NCBI GenBank assembly: GCA_001898235.1
Contig: MKTN01000038.1
Location: forward strand, 124,001 to 188,000
Origin: Gammaproteobacteria bacterium 39-13
GTDB lineage: Bacteria; Pseudomonadota; Gammaproteobacteria; Berkiellales; Berkiellaceae
Direction of reading: 5' to 3'
Length of the DNA stretch: 64,000 bases
The position numbers were made by a program, and so were the translations under genes. Of the stretch, positions 1 through 9,778 are shown one piece after another. Every line of letters begins with the position of its first letter. The stretch's first letter is position 1. The notes beneath the pieces were generated by a model, which was not told the DNA's origin, did not search any database, and saw only the letters and a list, made by a program, of their open reading frames with translations.

Positions 1-142
1 CCCAGCCAAACTCAGCTCCAATTAATCCTAGTGGTTTGGTTGGCATAAAGTGCTCACGTGATAGCTTTGCTTTAAGTTTGGTTTCAAGACTAATTTTATT
101 CAAGCTCAATTTAGATGCATATACACTTATAAAATTCTGCAT
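1..142 (-). CDS. Possible 5' end of an unrecognised gene running off the left edge
   Basis: An open frame starts at an ATG (142-140) and stays open for 47 codons to the window edge. The translation begins MQNFISVYASKLSLNKIS and continues with a basic stretch and then MPTKPLGLIGAEFGW. No clear ribosome binding site precedes it and I do not recognise the family. A short open frame like this can occur by chance, so this is only a possible partial gene. It would be divergent from the leader-peptide gene at 216. Confidence 0.3.
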   Translation of the reverse strand, partial: MQNFISVYASKLSLNKISLETKLKAKLSREHFMPTKPLGLIGAEFGW

Positions 143-215
143 CGTAATAAGAGTTATGAAATAATCATTTCCGTTTCATTGTTAAAATTTACGCAAGCAT
201 GAAAGGAGATCAAAA

Positions 216-494
216 ATGCGTCATTTGAATCAGCAAGAAGTCGAGAGCATCAGCGGTGCATATTATTTTTACGATATTGTACAAGGTGCTGAAATGGGAG
301 CAGTGTTAGGATTTTTAGTTGCTTCTTTTTCTGCCACTTCGTTCCCTAGTGCATTGAGCACCGGTATTATTTTAGGCGCCACTTTTGGGCTTTTAGATGG
401 CTTGGCGTTTGATATTGATATGGCAATGTGGTCCGCATTTTACCAGCAACAACAATCAACCTTACTTGTTCAACCATTCAATCTTGCAAACTAG
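216..494 (+). CDS. Bacteriocin-like leader peptide, double-glycine type with GA in place of GG
   Basis: A 92-residue protein opening with MRHLNQQEVESISGA. It has the hydrophobic/acidic spacing of a double-glycine (class II bacteriocin-type) leader, with Gly-Ala at the predicted cleavage site. The rest is hydrophobic and Gly/Ala/Leu-rich (about residues 25-70) with a polar Gln-rich tail. A strong Shine-Dalgarno AGGAG (204-208) lies 7 bases before the ATG, and a hairpin terminator follows the stop, so this is a stand-alone transcription unit. Two other genes here (50042-50302 and 54875-55165) share the same leader style. No peptidase-containing ABC exporter is visible. Secretion and antibacterial activity are inferred from the leader only. 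Confidence 0.6.
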   Translation: MRHLNQQEVESISGAYYFYDIVQGAEMGAVLGFLVASFSATSFPSALSTGIILGATFGLLDGLAFDIDMAMWSAFYQQQQSTLLVQPFNLAN

Positions 495-504
495 AATTTT
501 GAGT

Positions 505-544
505 CGAGCCATCTATTCTTGATGGCTCGCACCGTTTTATTTTG
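505..544 (+). terminator. Rho-independent terminator of the leader-peptide gene
   Basis: A 9-bp stem (505-513 with 521-529, CGAGCCATC/GATGGCTCG), 7-base loop, followed after four bases by a T-rich tract. It lies 10 bases after the stop codon of the peptide gene. Confidence 0.75.
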
Positions 545-636
545 CAGTATATACACTATTTAATATAGTTCTGGAACTAATTCACAGCTCTTAAAGACTA
601 ATGATGTGGGAGTACTTCAATCTTTAGCGAGCAATC

Positions 637-2442
637 ATGAGTCAATCAGAAGATGAAAAAATAAATATACGTAAATATGCAAGTTTTCTCTATTTGCAAC
701 AAATCAGAAACTTCTATCTGCAAAACAAACATTTATTTCAAAAAAATTCTTCTCCTTATCACCAATTGAATGCAGCCTTAAAGGAAATTGAAAAAACTGT
801 CTCTGATTCAGACATGGGTTTTGATAATAAAATTAAATACGAAAAAATTTATTCTAAATTACAAACAGCTATTCAGGTAGTTGCAGAACATGAATTAAAA
901 AACTATGAAAACAACATTAACACCATCGATAAGAAAGGAGCTTTTAACACGCTTGATCCTTTTTTTATTCAAGTTTATGAAAATGAAAATGACATCAATA
1001 AAAAATTATTTGAAAGGTTATCAACAATTGATAATCTTGACGATAACGGAATGGAACTTAAACAAAAGATAAAAACTCATACTACAAATCCGAGTAAAAT
1101 GTTTAATATTTCCCATCCCGACAATCCTGTCAACGCGTTTGTGACAAGTATGCTGGGAATACAATATAACCCTCTCAGAAAAAATAACATTCCTTATGTT
1201 AATTTTTTAGAAACAGAATCATCGGTGACGCAAGAACGGAAAAACCTTCGCATCGGCGCGCAAACTCAAAAGGAAGGTGTAGTAAATCCTACCTTTAAGC
1301 GTTATCTATTAGCAAACGCAAGATATCGAGCAGAAAAATCTGAAAAGCTAGAGGAAGAAAAACCTTATGAATATGTTTATATTAATCTTTTAAAAAGACC
1401 ACAAAAAGATCAATCGACTCCGAAAAAGAAAGGGGTGATCAAGAACTTTAAAGATAAGTTCGTCCGAAGCTCAGAAGGACGGCGTGCCGCAGCATTAGAA
1501 GAAATCAACATAAGAAAATATTATAAAACTGCCGTCATTACTCTGCCTGCAGATAATGATTTTCTGCTCGGAAAATTTAGCATGAAATCTGGCACTGCAA
1601 AAGATGCAACCCAAAGTAATGCACATGAACTATTAGAACAACTTACGCAAAGCATCCAAGAAAACAAAAATGATTTCTTTATTTCAAGAGATGTTAAAAA
1701 AAGAATTTTTATTGAGGTTTTTAACAATGCTGAATTAAATCAGTTAAAAGCTGCGCTCAAAATGGAACCTAATGATAAAAAACTAAATGATAGGTACGAT
1801 CAATTAAGAGAAGAACTCTTTAAAGAAAAAGTAGAAGAACTATTTGTCAAGTCTATTAAAGATATTCTTGGAGATAAAGCAGCCGCTGAATTTATGGCTG
1901 GAAAAACAAATCCTGAAGAACGTCTTCTTGCGCTCTCGCCTGAACAACGAAGTGCCATTATATTTCATTTCACCAAATTTCATTTGTCAAAACACATACT
2001 AGACACTTTGCAACCCAGAGTTTATAACATGTCATGCAAAGATGCTATTGATAGAGGCGGGATCCACACATTATGGTATCGTATGAATGAAAAGTTTGAA
2101 CGTTGTAAGCAAGAGGGAACACCTGCAATGACGAAGGATGAATTTTTAATGATGCTGGACTATCCGGCGCTTATTGTGAAATACCGCACATTGAATGCTA
2201 ATAAAAATTTATTATGGAATGTTTTACAACAGAGAATGCAAGGCGATCCAACCTTCGCAGCCGCTCATGGATGGGCAAAACAATGGTTAGCTGAGAACGA
2301 TCCCAAAAAGACTCAAATGGTTCAAAAAGATGCAACCTTGCATGGATACAAAAAACAAAAAGCTAAAAAAGAAGAGGCGCTAGAGCCTGAAAAACCTCTT
2401 CCACCTGTTGTAAAAACTATTCCATCTCGTCGCAAGCAGTAG
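637..2442 (+). CDS. Large Lys/Glu-rich protein with a CX5R phosphatase-like motif; effector candidate
   Basis: A 601-residue hydrophilic protein with no signal peptide or membrane segment. I recognise no full-length family. The one clear motif is C467-KDAID-R473 followed by Gly-Gly. This fits the CX5R P-loop of cysteine phosphatases and resembles the Sac-type CxDCxDR(T) form in the Cys, both Asp and Arg positions. Known Legionella effectors such as SidF and SidP carry CX5R phosphoinositide-phosphatase loops. The last 30 residues are Lys-rich and then Glu/Pro-rich (KKEEALEPEKPLPP), resembling the E-block of Dot/Icm substrates. It stands alone between a terminator and the convergent recG. Phosphatase and secreted status are inferences. 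Confidence 0.6.
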   Translation: MSQSEDEKINIRKYASFLYLQQIRNFYLQNKHLFQKNSSPYHQLNAALKEIEKTVSDSDMGFDNKIKYEKIYSKLQTAIQVVAEHELKNYENNINTIDKKGAFNTLDPFFIQVYENENDINKKLFERLSTIDNLDDNGMELKQKIKTHTTNPSKMFNISHPDNPVNAFVTSMLGIQYNPLRKNNIPYVNFLETESSVTQERKNLRIGAQTQKEGVVNPTFKRYLLANARYRAEKSEKLEEEKPYEYVYINLLKRPQKDQSTPKKKGVIKNFKDKFVRSSEGRRAAALEEINIRKYYKTAVITLPADNDFLLGKFSMKSGTAKDATQSNAHELLEQLTQSIQENKNDFFISRDVKKRIFIEVFNNAELNQLKAALKMEPNDKKLNDRYDQLREELFKEKVEELFVKSIKDILGDKAAAEFMAGKTNPEERLLALSPEQRSAIIFHFTKFHLSKHILDTLQPRVYNMSCKDAIDRGGIHTLWYRMNEKFERCKQEGTPAMTKDEFLMMLDYPALIVKYRTLNANKNLLWNVLQQRMQGDPTFAAAHGWAKQWLAENDPKKTQMVQKDATLHGYKKQKAKKEEALEPEKPLPPVVKTIPSRRKQ

Positions 2443-2449
2443 AGAGAAG

Positions 2450-4564
2450 TTAGGCTTGGCCATATTCGCCACCGAACCCCCATCTTTGGATCATTCTTTC
2501 CAATAGTGGCACAGACAAATGAGAAATTTTATCCGCCCATGAAGGAATGGCTCTGACAATTTCCTCATCACGCACTAAATCTGCTACCTTAAATTGCAAG
2601 GCCCCCGTTTGACGCACGCCCAATACTTCGCCAGGTCCACGCAGTGCCAAATCTGCTTCAGCAATCACAAATCCATCTGCCGTTTCTCGCATGATCTTCA
2701 ATCGCGATTGTGCCATTTCACTCAACGGCGCACTGTAAAGCAGAACACAAAAACTTTGTTCGCTTCCGCGTCCCACACGACCTCGCAATTGATGCAACTG
2801 CGCTAGCCCCAAGCGTTCAGGATTTTCAATCACCATTAAGGTTGCATTAGGAACATTTACACCAACTTCAATCACAGTGGTTGCAACCAAAATTGAAATT
2901 TCACCGGCGTAAAATGCTTGCATTATACTTTCTTTCTCCGACGTCTCCATTCTTCCATGCACAAGCCCGACACGATGAGAGACTAGGGCCTGCAGCTCTT
3001 GCGCAGCAACTTCTGCCGCTTGGCATTGTAATACATCTGATTCTTCGATTAAGGTGCAAACCCAATAGACTTGTTGCCCTCTTTCACAAACGGCATTCAT
3101 TCTTTCAATAATTTCATCACGACGCGATTGCGGGATAGTCAACGTTGTAATGGTCTGGCGCCCGGGGGGTAAACCATCAATCACAGAAATATCTAAATGT
3201 GCATAATGACTCATGGCTAAAGTACGTGGAATAGGTGTTGCCGTCATAATCAATTGATGCGGGCAAGTAGGGTTAAGAGAGGTTGTCCCTTTAATCTGCA
3301 AAGAAAGTCGTTGATGCACGCCAAAACGATGTTGTTCATCAATAATGATTAATCCTAGGGCATTAAATTGAACATCATCTTGAAATAGTGCCTGGGTGCC
3401 AATCACAATATTTGCCAAGCCAAGAGTAATATTTTCTAACGCATTACGTTTAGCTTTAGCTTTGAGTTTACTACTTAGGAATTCACATCTAAAATTTAAG
3501 GACAAAAACCATTGATTAAACTGATGGTAATGCTGCTCTGCTAAAATTTCTGTCGGCGCCATAATGGCAACCTGTTTACCAGCACTGAGTGCTGCAACAG
3601 CAGCAAGTGCCGCAACAACGGTTTTTCCGCAACCTACATCACCTTGAATAAGACGCAACATTGGCGTTATTAATGCAACATCCCGACGAATATCTTGCCA
3701 AACGTGTTGTTGTGCAGACGTTAAAGCAAACGGTAAATTCTTCAAAAAGGCATCTAATAATGATTCATCGACGTTCAATGATGTTGCCTGACGCGCTTTT
3801 GCCTGCTGACGGATCTTCTGCAAACTTAAATGGTGACAAATAAGCTCTTCGCTAATTAAGCGACTAAACGCTGGATGCGTTCGTTGTATCAATGCTTCTT
3901 GATCTACCTCGGGTAAGGGACGATGGATCACATTCAGCGATTCTATCCATGGGAGCATCGGCCTTAAAGTGGATAATTGATTAGCAAAAATATCTTCTTG
4001 CCCTTTAAATCGCTCGGTATATTGATCCAATAAAGAATAGATTGTTCGTCTCAACCAAAATTGTGATAAACCTGCAACCGTTGGGTATACGGGTGTGAGA
4101 TGCGAAGGCATTGGCTGATTTTTATCAATGATCTCCATTTCTGGGTGCACTATTTGCAACCCTCTCGTCCCTGCTTTAATTTGTCCAAAGCAACGCAAAA
4201 TCATATCAACCTTCCAAATCTCTTGTTGCTTAGCATGGAAATGAAAAAACAAAAGCTGCAAAGCACCCGTTTTATCCACAATGGTGATAAGACATCTTTT
4301 TTTCCTCGCCTTGACTATTTTAACATCAATAATTTTTCCTTGTACAACTGCAAATTGTTCAGGAATAAGATATGAAATGGGGGTTAGTTGAGTTCGATTT
4401 TCGTAACGAAAGGGACAATGAAGTAATAAATCTCCCATAGAAAATATCTGTAGTTTTTCAAGCTTTTCAGCTATTTTCGCGCCCACACCCTTTAACATAT
4501 GAATGGGTGAAAACCAATCAAATGGCAAGGCTGATTTTGTTGGGGCAAGCGCTTTGATTACCAA
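2450..4564 (-). CDS. recG: ATP-dependent DNA helicase RecG
   Basis: RecG remodels stalled replication forks and Holliday junctions in the cytoplasm. The 704-residue length is normal for the family. An N-terminal wedge/OB domain (about 60-160) precedes the helicase core. Walker A is GDVGCGKT (about 305), the DEQH box is followed by RFGVHQR, motif III is TATPIPRTL, and motif VI is QLRGRVGRG near 625. The C-terminal region is typical of RecG. It starts two bases after spoT ends on the same strand, so it is the last gene of the yicC-gmk-rpoZ-spoT-recG run. The + strand gene upstream of position 2443 converges on it. Confidence 0.97.
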   Translation of the reverse strand: MVIKALAPTKSALPFDWFSPIHMLKGVGAKIAEKLEKLQIFSMGDLLLHCPFRYENRTQLTPISYLIPEQFAVVQGKIIDVKIVKARKKRCLITIVDKTGALQLLFFHFHAKQQEIWKVDMILRCFGQIKAGTRGLQIVHPEMEIIDKNQPMPSHLTPVYPTVAGLSQFWLRRTIYSLLDQYTERFKGQEDIFANQLSTLRPMLPWIESLNVIHRPLPEVDQEALIQRTHPAFSRLISEELICHHLSLQKIRQQAKARQATSLNVDESLLDAFLKNLPFALTSAQQHVWQDIRRDVALITPMLRLIQGDVGCGKTVVAALAAVAALSAGKQVAIMAPTEILAEQHYHQFNQWFLSLNFRCEFLSSKLKAKAKRNALENITLGLANIVIGTQALFQDDVQFNALGLIIIDEQHRFGVHQRLSLQIKGTTSLNPTCPHQLIMTATPIPRTLAMSHYAHLDISVIDGLPPGRQTITTLTIPQSRRDEIIERMNAVCERGQQVYWVCTLIEESDVLQCQAAEVAAQELQALVSHRVGLVHGRMETSEKESIMQAFYAGEISILVATTVIEVGVNVPNATLMVIENPERLGLAQLHQLRGRVGRGSEQSFCVLLYSAPLSEMAQSRLKIMRETADGFVIAEADLALRGPGEVLGVRQTGALQFKVADLVRDEEIVRAIPSWADKISHLSVPLLERMIQRWGFGGEYGQA

Positions 4565-4566
4565 GG

Positions 4567-6684
4567 CTATTTTCCACGTACAATTCGAGTAACCTCAGAG
4601 ACTGTACGCAATCTTCGCATGGTTCTTGCTAAATGAGAACGGCTACGCACAGAGATAATGAATTTAACTGTGTTATGTCTACCATCACGCTCATCAACGT
4701 GAACATTTATAATGTTGGCATTACACTCAGCAATAGCATTGGCTAAGGCAGCCAATACACCACGTGCATTTATCACGTCAACAATCACAGGAACATGAAA
4801 TTCGCCTTCAACCTCATCCTCCCACTGCACATTAATGCATTGATTAGGCATTTTTCGAAATTTGGCAATTTTAGGGCAGCGCTCACGATGAATAACAATG
4901 CCTTGTCCTAACGCCAAGTGTCCGACAATTAAATCACCAGGAATGGGATAACAACATTTCGCATAGGTGACAACTAGCCCTTCGGTTCCTTTGATAATTA
5001 AAGTCCCAGGTTTTTTCGATGGTATCTTGTCATCAGTTTGTGGCTGCGGACGATATGCAAGTATACGTTGTGCCACCAGCGGAGCCATGCGTTTACCTAA
5101 CCCCACTTCTTCATATAATTCATCAACTGAAGATAAGCCAAAATCTTTGATAATGCCGCGCAAGGTATCTTCTTTAAAATCTTTTAGCTGTGCATTAGAT
5201 GCCGCTAAAGCCCCATCAATCAACCGCTTACCCAAGGCCTGCGACTCAGAACACTGCTGACTTTTTAGCCAATGACGGATGTTACTACGTGCCTTACCTG
5301 TTACGGCAAAACTTAACCATGCAGGATTAGGATGTGCACCTTTAGCTGTAATAATTTCAACAGTTTGTGCATTTCTTAAACGCGTACTTAGAGGTGCCAA
5401 GCGTCTATCAATTTTACATCCTACACAAGCATTACCAATATCAGTATGAACAAGATAAGCAAAATCTACCGGTGTTGCTCCTTGCGGCAATGAGAGAATA
5501 TTTCCTTTAGGAGTAAAGACATACACAGCATCAGAGAAGAGATCCATTTTAACATTTTCAATAAATTCCAAAGAATTGCCTGCATGTTTTTGAATATCTA
5601 ATAAACCTTTTAGCCATTCTCGGGCATGAATTTGTGCAGTTTCTTTCTCGGCAGTTTTATATAGCCAATGCGATGCAATGCCATTTTCGGCTAATTCTTC
5701 CATTTCTTCAGTGCGGATCTGTACTTCAATGGGTACCCCATGAGGGCCTATCAGTGTCGTGTGCAGTGATTGGTAGCCATTCGCTTTAGGAATAGCAATA
5801 TAATCTTTAAATCGTCTCGAAATCGGGCGATAAATGCCATGCACTACCCCCAATGCTAAATAGCATTCGTCAGCTTTTTTCACAATAATACGAAAAGCAT
5901 AAACATCCATCACTTCAGACAGAGAAAGCCTTTTTTTATGCATTTTGTTATAAAGGCTATAAAGATGTTTTTCTCGCCCCCATATCGCGCAATCTTGCAA
6001 ACCCACATCGTGCAATCTTTTTTCAAGATCTTTTTCAATGTTTCTGACCAATGCTTTGCGATTACCTCTTGCTCGGCGCACAGATTCTTTGAGAATGCGA
6101 TAGCGTAAGGGATAAAGCGCAGCAAACCCTAAGTCTTCAAATTCAACGCGCATGTGATTCATCCCCAAGCGATAAGCAATCGGGGCATAAATCTCCAATG
6201 TTTCAAGCGCAATGCGTCGTCTTTTTTCGGCGGGCATAGCTCCTAACGTGCGCATATTATGTAAACGGTCGGCAAGTTTAATTAAAATGACACGAATATC
6301 TTGTGCCATCGCAAGCATCATTTTACGAAAATTTTCAGCTTGTGCTTGTTCTTTGCTTTCAAAGGTAATTTGCTTAAGTTTACTCACGCCATCAACAAGC
6401 TCAGCAACTTTTTCGCCAAAGCTTTCAGCTATTGTAAACTTATCAATACTTGTGTCTTCAATAACATCATGAAGCATTGCAGCCATAATGCATTGATGAT
6501 CCATATGCATGCCTGCCAAAATTCTAGCGACTTCGACAGGATGAGAAATGTAAGGTTCACCGGTATAACGCTTCTGGCCTTCATGCGCTTTGGCTGCAAC
6601 CATGTAAGCTTGTGTGATCTGTTCGACTTGCTCTTGGGTTAAGTAAAGAGCAAGTTGATCTCGCAAATCGGTAAAGGCGAACAC
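4567..6684 (-). CDS. spoT: Bifunctional (p)ppGpp synthetase/hydrolase SpoT
   Basis: This enzyme makes and degrades the stringent-response alarmone (p)ppGpp. The 705-residue order is complete: an N-terminal HD hydrolase domain (HDVIEDT near 73 and the ADRLHNM region near 140), a synthetase domain (YRIL...YQSLHTTLIGP), a TGS domain (VFTPKGNILSLPQGATPVDF), a helical linker and a C-terminal ACT domain. The intact HD motif argues for bifunctional SpoT rather than a RelA without hydrolase. The start is GTG at 6684-6682, preceded by GAGGG; no ATG lies upstream in frame. It follows rpoZ by 17 bases, the standard rpoZ-spoT arrangement. Confidence 0.96.
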   Translation of the reverse strand: MFAFTDLRDQLALYLTQEQVEQITQAYMVAAKAHEGQKRYTGEPYISHPVEVARILAGMHMDHQCIMAAMLHDVIEDTSIDKFTIAESFGEKVAELVDGVSKLKQITFESKEQAQAENFRKMMLAMAQDIRVILIKLADRLHNMRTLGAMPAEKRRRIALETLEIYAPIAYRLGMNHMRVEFEDLGFAALYPLRYRILKESVRRARGNRKALVRNIEKDLEKRLHDVGLQDCAIWGREKHLYSLYNKMHKKRLSLSEVMDVYAFRIIVKKADECYLALGVVHGIYRPISRRFKDYIAIPKANGYQSLHTTLIGPHGVPIEVQIRTEEMEELAENGIASHWLYKTAEKETAQIHAREWLKGLLDIQKHAGNSLEFIENVKMDLFSDAVYVFTPKGNILSLPQGATPVDFAYLVHTDIGNACVGCKIDRRLAPLSTRLRNAQTVEIITAKGAHPNPAWLSFAVTGKARSNIRHWLKSQQCSESQALGKRLIDGALAASNAQLKDFKEDTLRGIIKDFGLSSVDELYEEVGLGKRMAPLVAQRILAYRPQPQTDDKIPSKKPGTLIIKGTEGLVVTYAKCCYPIPGDLIVGHLALGQGIVIHRERCPKIAKFRKMPNQCINVQWEDEVEGEFHVPVIVDVINARGVLAALANAIAECNANIINVHVDERDGRHNTVKFIISVRSRSHLARTMRRLRTVSEVTRIVRGK

Positions 6685-6701
6685 AACCGGCGCCCTCTTA
6701 T

Positions 6702-6911
6702 TTAGCCTTCAGATTCGTTAAGGATATTCTTATCAACAAACCCATTTGCAATTTCGCGTAAGGCGACAACTGTTGATTTATCATTTTGCCAAGGTACCAT
6801 TGGTTCAGCACCTGTCATCGATAGTTGTCTAGCTCTCTTTGTTGCAACTAAAACTAATTCAAAACGGTTATCAACGTTATCTAAACAATCTTCGACTGTA
6901 ATACGTGCCAT
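6702..6911 (-). CDS. rpoZ: RNA polymerase omega subunit
   Basis: Omega is a small RNA polymerase subunit that helps assemble the beta' subunit and is part of a ppGpp binding site. The 69-residue sequence begins [20 protein letters not shown] and contains the family hallmarks ATKRARQL and the ALREIA helix. It is shorter than the E. coli protein (91 residues) but has the conserved core. It lies immediately upstream of spoT. Confidence 0.95.
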   Translation of the reverse strand: MARITVEDCLDNVDNRFELVLVATKRARQLSMTGAEPMVPWQNDKSTVVALREIANGFVDKNILNESEG

Positions 6912-7171
6912 TTAAAAGCCTCCAACCTATTCATCAATTCCACCAAGGAATCATACCATACTCTTCGCATTAGAATTTTAAGCGCTGGTCCGCCGTGGCC
7001 ATTGAGGCAGGCGGATTGTTACCTTCGCAGCACTCTCACAACAATCATGTCATTATACACTGTTCATGAAATGACTTGGCGCCCAGCCTAAAAACCTACT
7101 GCGATGAGTATAATCAATTCTTTCATCATATAATACTATTCTAACTAACTTTGGTTAACTACACCAGTGTG

Positions 7172-7795
7172 CTAGCACGGTTCTTGTAAGAGCGAAGCAA
7201 ACAATGCAGCATAACGCTGCTTTTGTATAGATGTTCTTACACGTTGCGCCTTTAGGACGGCAACTAAATCCTCTAATGCCGTCTTAAAATTATCGTTTAC
7301 GATGACATAATCATATTCTGAATAATGAGAAATTTCATGGCTGGCTTTTTCCATCCGCGAAGCGATAACTTCTGGACTATCTTGCTGACGACCTTCTAGT
7401 CTTGTCAGCAGCGCTTCTCTTGAAGGGGGTAAAATAAAAATACTAACACACGGCATTTGCTCTTTTACCCGGCGTGCGCCTTGCCAATCAATCTCTAAAA
7501 TCACGTCTACACCAGCTTGCAGCTGTTCAAGCACCCAATTTTTTGAAGTACCATAAGAATGGTTAAAAACTGTAGCTGATTCTAAAAAAACACCATCAGC
7601 TTGATATTGTTCAAACTCAGCTTGATCAACAAAGAAATAATTTTTTCCATGCACTTCTCCCACACGTGGCGCACGCGTTGTATGAGAAACAGATACTTTT
7701 ATCATGTGTAGCTGTTCAATTAAAGCATTCACTAAACTGGTCTTACCGCCACCCGAAGGAGCTGAGATAATAAATAGCGTTCCCAAGAATTCCAT
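7172..7795 (-). CDS. gmk: Guanylate kinase
   Basis: Phosphorylates GMP to GDP. The 207-residue protein has the P-loop SAPSGGGKTSL near residue 11, the GMP-binding region SVSHTTRAPRVGEVHGKNY, the Asp/Trp motif EIDWQGA and the lid RLEGRQQDSPEVIASRM. The length is normal. It follows yicC by four bases, the usual yicC-gmk order, and is separated from rpoZ by 260 bases, which may hold a separate rpoZ promoter. Confidence 0.96.
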   Translation of the reverse strand: MEFLGTLFIISAPSGGGKTSLVNALIEQLHMIKVSVSHTTRAPRVGEVHGKNYFFVDQAEFEQYQADGVFLESATVFNHSYGTSKNWVLEQLQAGVDVILEIDWQGARRVKEQMPCVSIFILPPSREALLTRLEGRQQDSPEVIASRMEKASHEISHYSEYDYVIVNDNFKTALEDLVAVLKAQRVRTSIQKQRYAALFASLLQEPC

Positions 7796-7799
7796 TTAG

Positions 7800-8666
7800 T
7801 TACTCCACATTTTGGATTTGCTCGCGCATCTGTTCTATCAATACCTTTAGTTCAATAGCAGCTTGCGTCACACTATTCTCTGGCGCTTTTGCTGCCAAGG
7901 TATTCGCTTCGCGATTCATTTCTTGCATTAAAAAATCGAGCCTTCTTCCTGTCGCACCTTTTTCCTCCAATGCACGTAACACTTCCTTTGTATGTGCGAC
8001 TAAGCGTTCCACTTCTTCTTCAACATCCGTACGTTGTGCATACAAAACTAGTTCTTGCTCTAACCTTTGCGGATCGATAGAAACTTGTACTTCGGCCACC
8101 TTTTGAATGAGTTTTTGTCTTTGCGCCTGCAAGCACAAAGGTAGTTTTTCTTTTACTATTGCTACTTGCTCCAATACTTGCTGCAGCTTACCTTTGAGAA
8201 TTTGGCTTAATTGACTCCCCTCTCGCTTTCGGCTTTCCACTAAGTCTTCTAATGTGAGAGTAAACAATTCTGTTAATGGCCCCTTCAAATGAGAAATATC
8301 ACGCGCTTTTGTGATTAACACATCTGGCCAACGCAGCAATTCCATCGCCTTAATTGTTGGACTGACACCAGGGTATTCGGCAATATTTTGACAACTAGAA
8401 ATGAGTTGATTCACCAATTCTGTATTAATTTGTAAATGTGGTGCAGTGCTTTGATTTGGAATAAAAGTAAGATAGCACTCTACTTTTCCTCTATGGAGCA
8501 GATTAAGCCCAAGATTTCGCCAATCTGCTTCCCATTCGCGAAAATTCTCAGGTAACTTAAAGGATAAATCCAGATAACGATGGTTTACTGAGCGCAGCTC
8601 CCAAATAGCCTGCCCCCATTCTTGTTGAATAGCGCGTCTACCGTAAGCGGTCATGCTAGCAATCAT
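7800..8666 (-). CDS. yicC: YicC family endoribonuclease
   Basis: A 288-residue YicC-family protein. YicC of E. coli is described as an endoribonuclease affecting small-RNA turnover. The sequence begins with the family signature MIASMTAYGRRAIQQEWG, then WELRSVNHRYLDLSFKLPE, and ends with the conserved DFLMQEMNREANTLAAK region near 250-270. A long helical middle (about 150-230) is typical. It is the first gene of the leftward block and is divergent from rph across a 184-bp gap, as in many gammaproteobacteria. Confidence 0.93.
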   Translation of the reverse strand: MIASMTAYGRRAIQQEWGQAIWELRSVNHRYLDLSFKLPENFREWEADWRNLGLNLLHRGKVECYLTFIPNQSTAPHLQINTELVNQLISSCQNIAEYPGVSPTIKAMELLRWPDVLITKARDISHLKGPLTELFTLTLEDLVESRKREGSQLSQILKGKLQQVLEQVAIVKEKLPLCLQAQRQKLIQKVAEVQVSIDPQRLEQELVLYAQRTDVEEEVERLVAHTKEVLRALEEKGATGRRLDFLMQEMNREANTLAAKAPENSVTQAAIELKVLIEQMREQIQNVE

Positions 8667-8850
8667 GGTTTTTACTTCCTTTCTCGACGGGGTTCAATAG
8701 TAGCCTGGAATCTAACTGCATGTAAATTGAATCGCATAGTTAGTTAGCGAAAATACAAATACGTTGACTTACCATCGCCAATATCTCTTAAGCAGAATAT
8801 AATACCACCTTCCTTTTAACTCTTAGCCATATTTAGAGGCAGTAATCAAT

Positions 8851-9567
8851 ATGCGTCCCTCAGCACGAAATCGTGACGAACTCAGAGAAATTAAGCTTAC
8901 ACGCAATTTCATTACGCACCCAGAAGGTTCTGTTCTGGTTGAATTTGGTGGCACCAAAGTAGTTTGTAATGCCTCGGTGGTACCTGGCGTGCCAAGATTT
9001 CTTAAAGGACAAGGACAAGGATGGATCACAGCGGAATATGGCATGCTGCCACGCTCTACTACAGAAAGAATGACACGTGACATTGTGCGCGGTAGCGCAA
9101 CGAGCCGCTCCCAGGAAATTCAACGATTTATTGGCAGATCATTACGCTCTTGCGTTCACATGGATGCACTGGGCGAAAATACCATCACTATCGATTGCGA
9201 TGTGATTCAGGCCGACGGCGGCACACGTACAGCAAGCGTGACGGGGGCCTGCGTTGCACTGGTTGAAGCTTTCAGATGGATGGAAAAGCGACGCCTTGTT
9301 AAAAAATTTCCTTTAAAATTTCTTGTTGCTTCAGTCTCCGTTGGTATGTACAAAGGTGAGCCAGTGTTAGATCTGGATTATGCCGAAGATGCTAATGCTG
9401 AAACTGATATGAATGTCGTGATGACAGAGCATGGTGAATTTGTTGAAGTGCAAGGCACCGCAGAAGGCAATCCTTTTCACATGAATGATTTAAACAGCAT
9501 GTTGGGATTGGCTCAAAAAGGGATCCAAGAACTTATCACCAAGCAAAAACGTCTATTAGATCTATAA
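8851..9567 (+). CDS. rph: Ribonuclease PH
   Basis: A phosphate-dependent 3'-5' exoribonuclease that trims tRNA 3' ends. The 238-residue protein is full length. It starts [20 protein letters not shown] and has the [39 protein letters not shown] and [18 protein letters not shown] motifs that form the hexamer interface and the phosphate and active sites. A GAGGCAG ribosome site precedes the ATG. A strong hairpin terminator follows. Confidence 0.97.
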   Translation: MRPSARNRDELREIKLTRNFITHPEGSVLVEFGGTKVVCNASVVPGVPRFLKGQGQGWITAEYGMLPRSTTERMTRDIVRGSATSRSQEIQRFIGRSLRSCVHMDALGENTITIDCDVIQADGGTRTASVTGACVALVEAFRWMEKRRLVKKFPLKFLVASVSVGMYKGEPVLDLDYAEDANAETDMNVVMTEHGEFVEVQGTAEGNPFHMNDLNSMLGLAQKGIQELITKQKRLLDL

Positions 9568-9578
9568 TTTCCTTAATT

Positions 9579-9618
9579 TTTCCTTCTCTTTATCGCACAT
9601 GTCATAAAGAGAAGGAAA
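9579..9618 (+). terminator. Hairpin terminator after rph
   Basis: A perfect 15-bp inverted repeat (9579-9593 with 9604-9618) with a 10-base loop, 12 bases after the rph stop. The stem is A/T- and purine-rich and the following T-run is weak, so efficiency is uncertain, but the position fits a terminator separating rph from the O-antigen operon. Confidence 0.6.
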
Positions 9619-9778
9619 TTCTTAGATCCTCTTTTTTCACCTGCCCCAATTCAGACTTCTGTTATTACACCTTAAAAAGGCTCGGTGTACTTTCCTATTT
9701 TATATGATTAGAATCCAAGAAGTGCCAATCGAAACTATCTACTTTTTGTTAACTGCATTACTGCAAAAGAAGTGAATA

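Noticed and set aside
8860-9123. Long open frames antisense to rph
   Set aside because: They are shadows of the strongly conserved rph coding sequence, with no ribosome site or family match.
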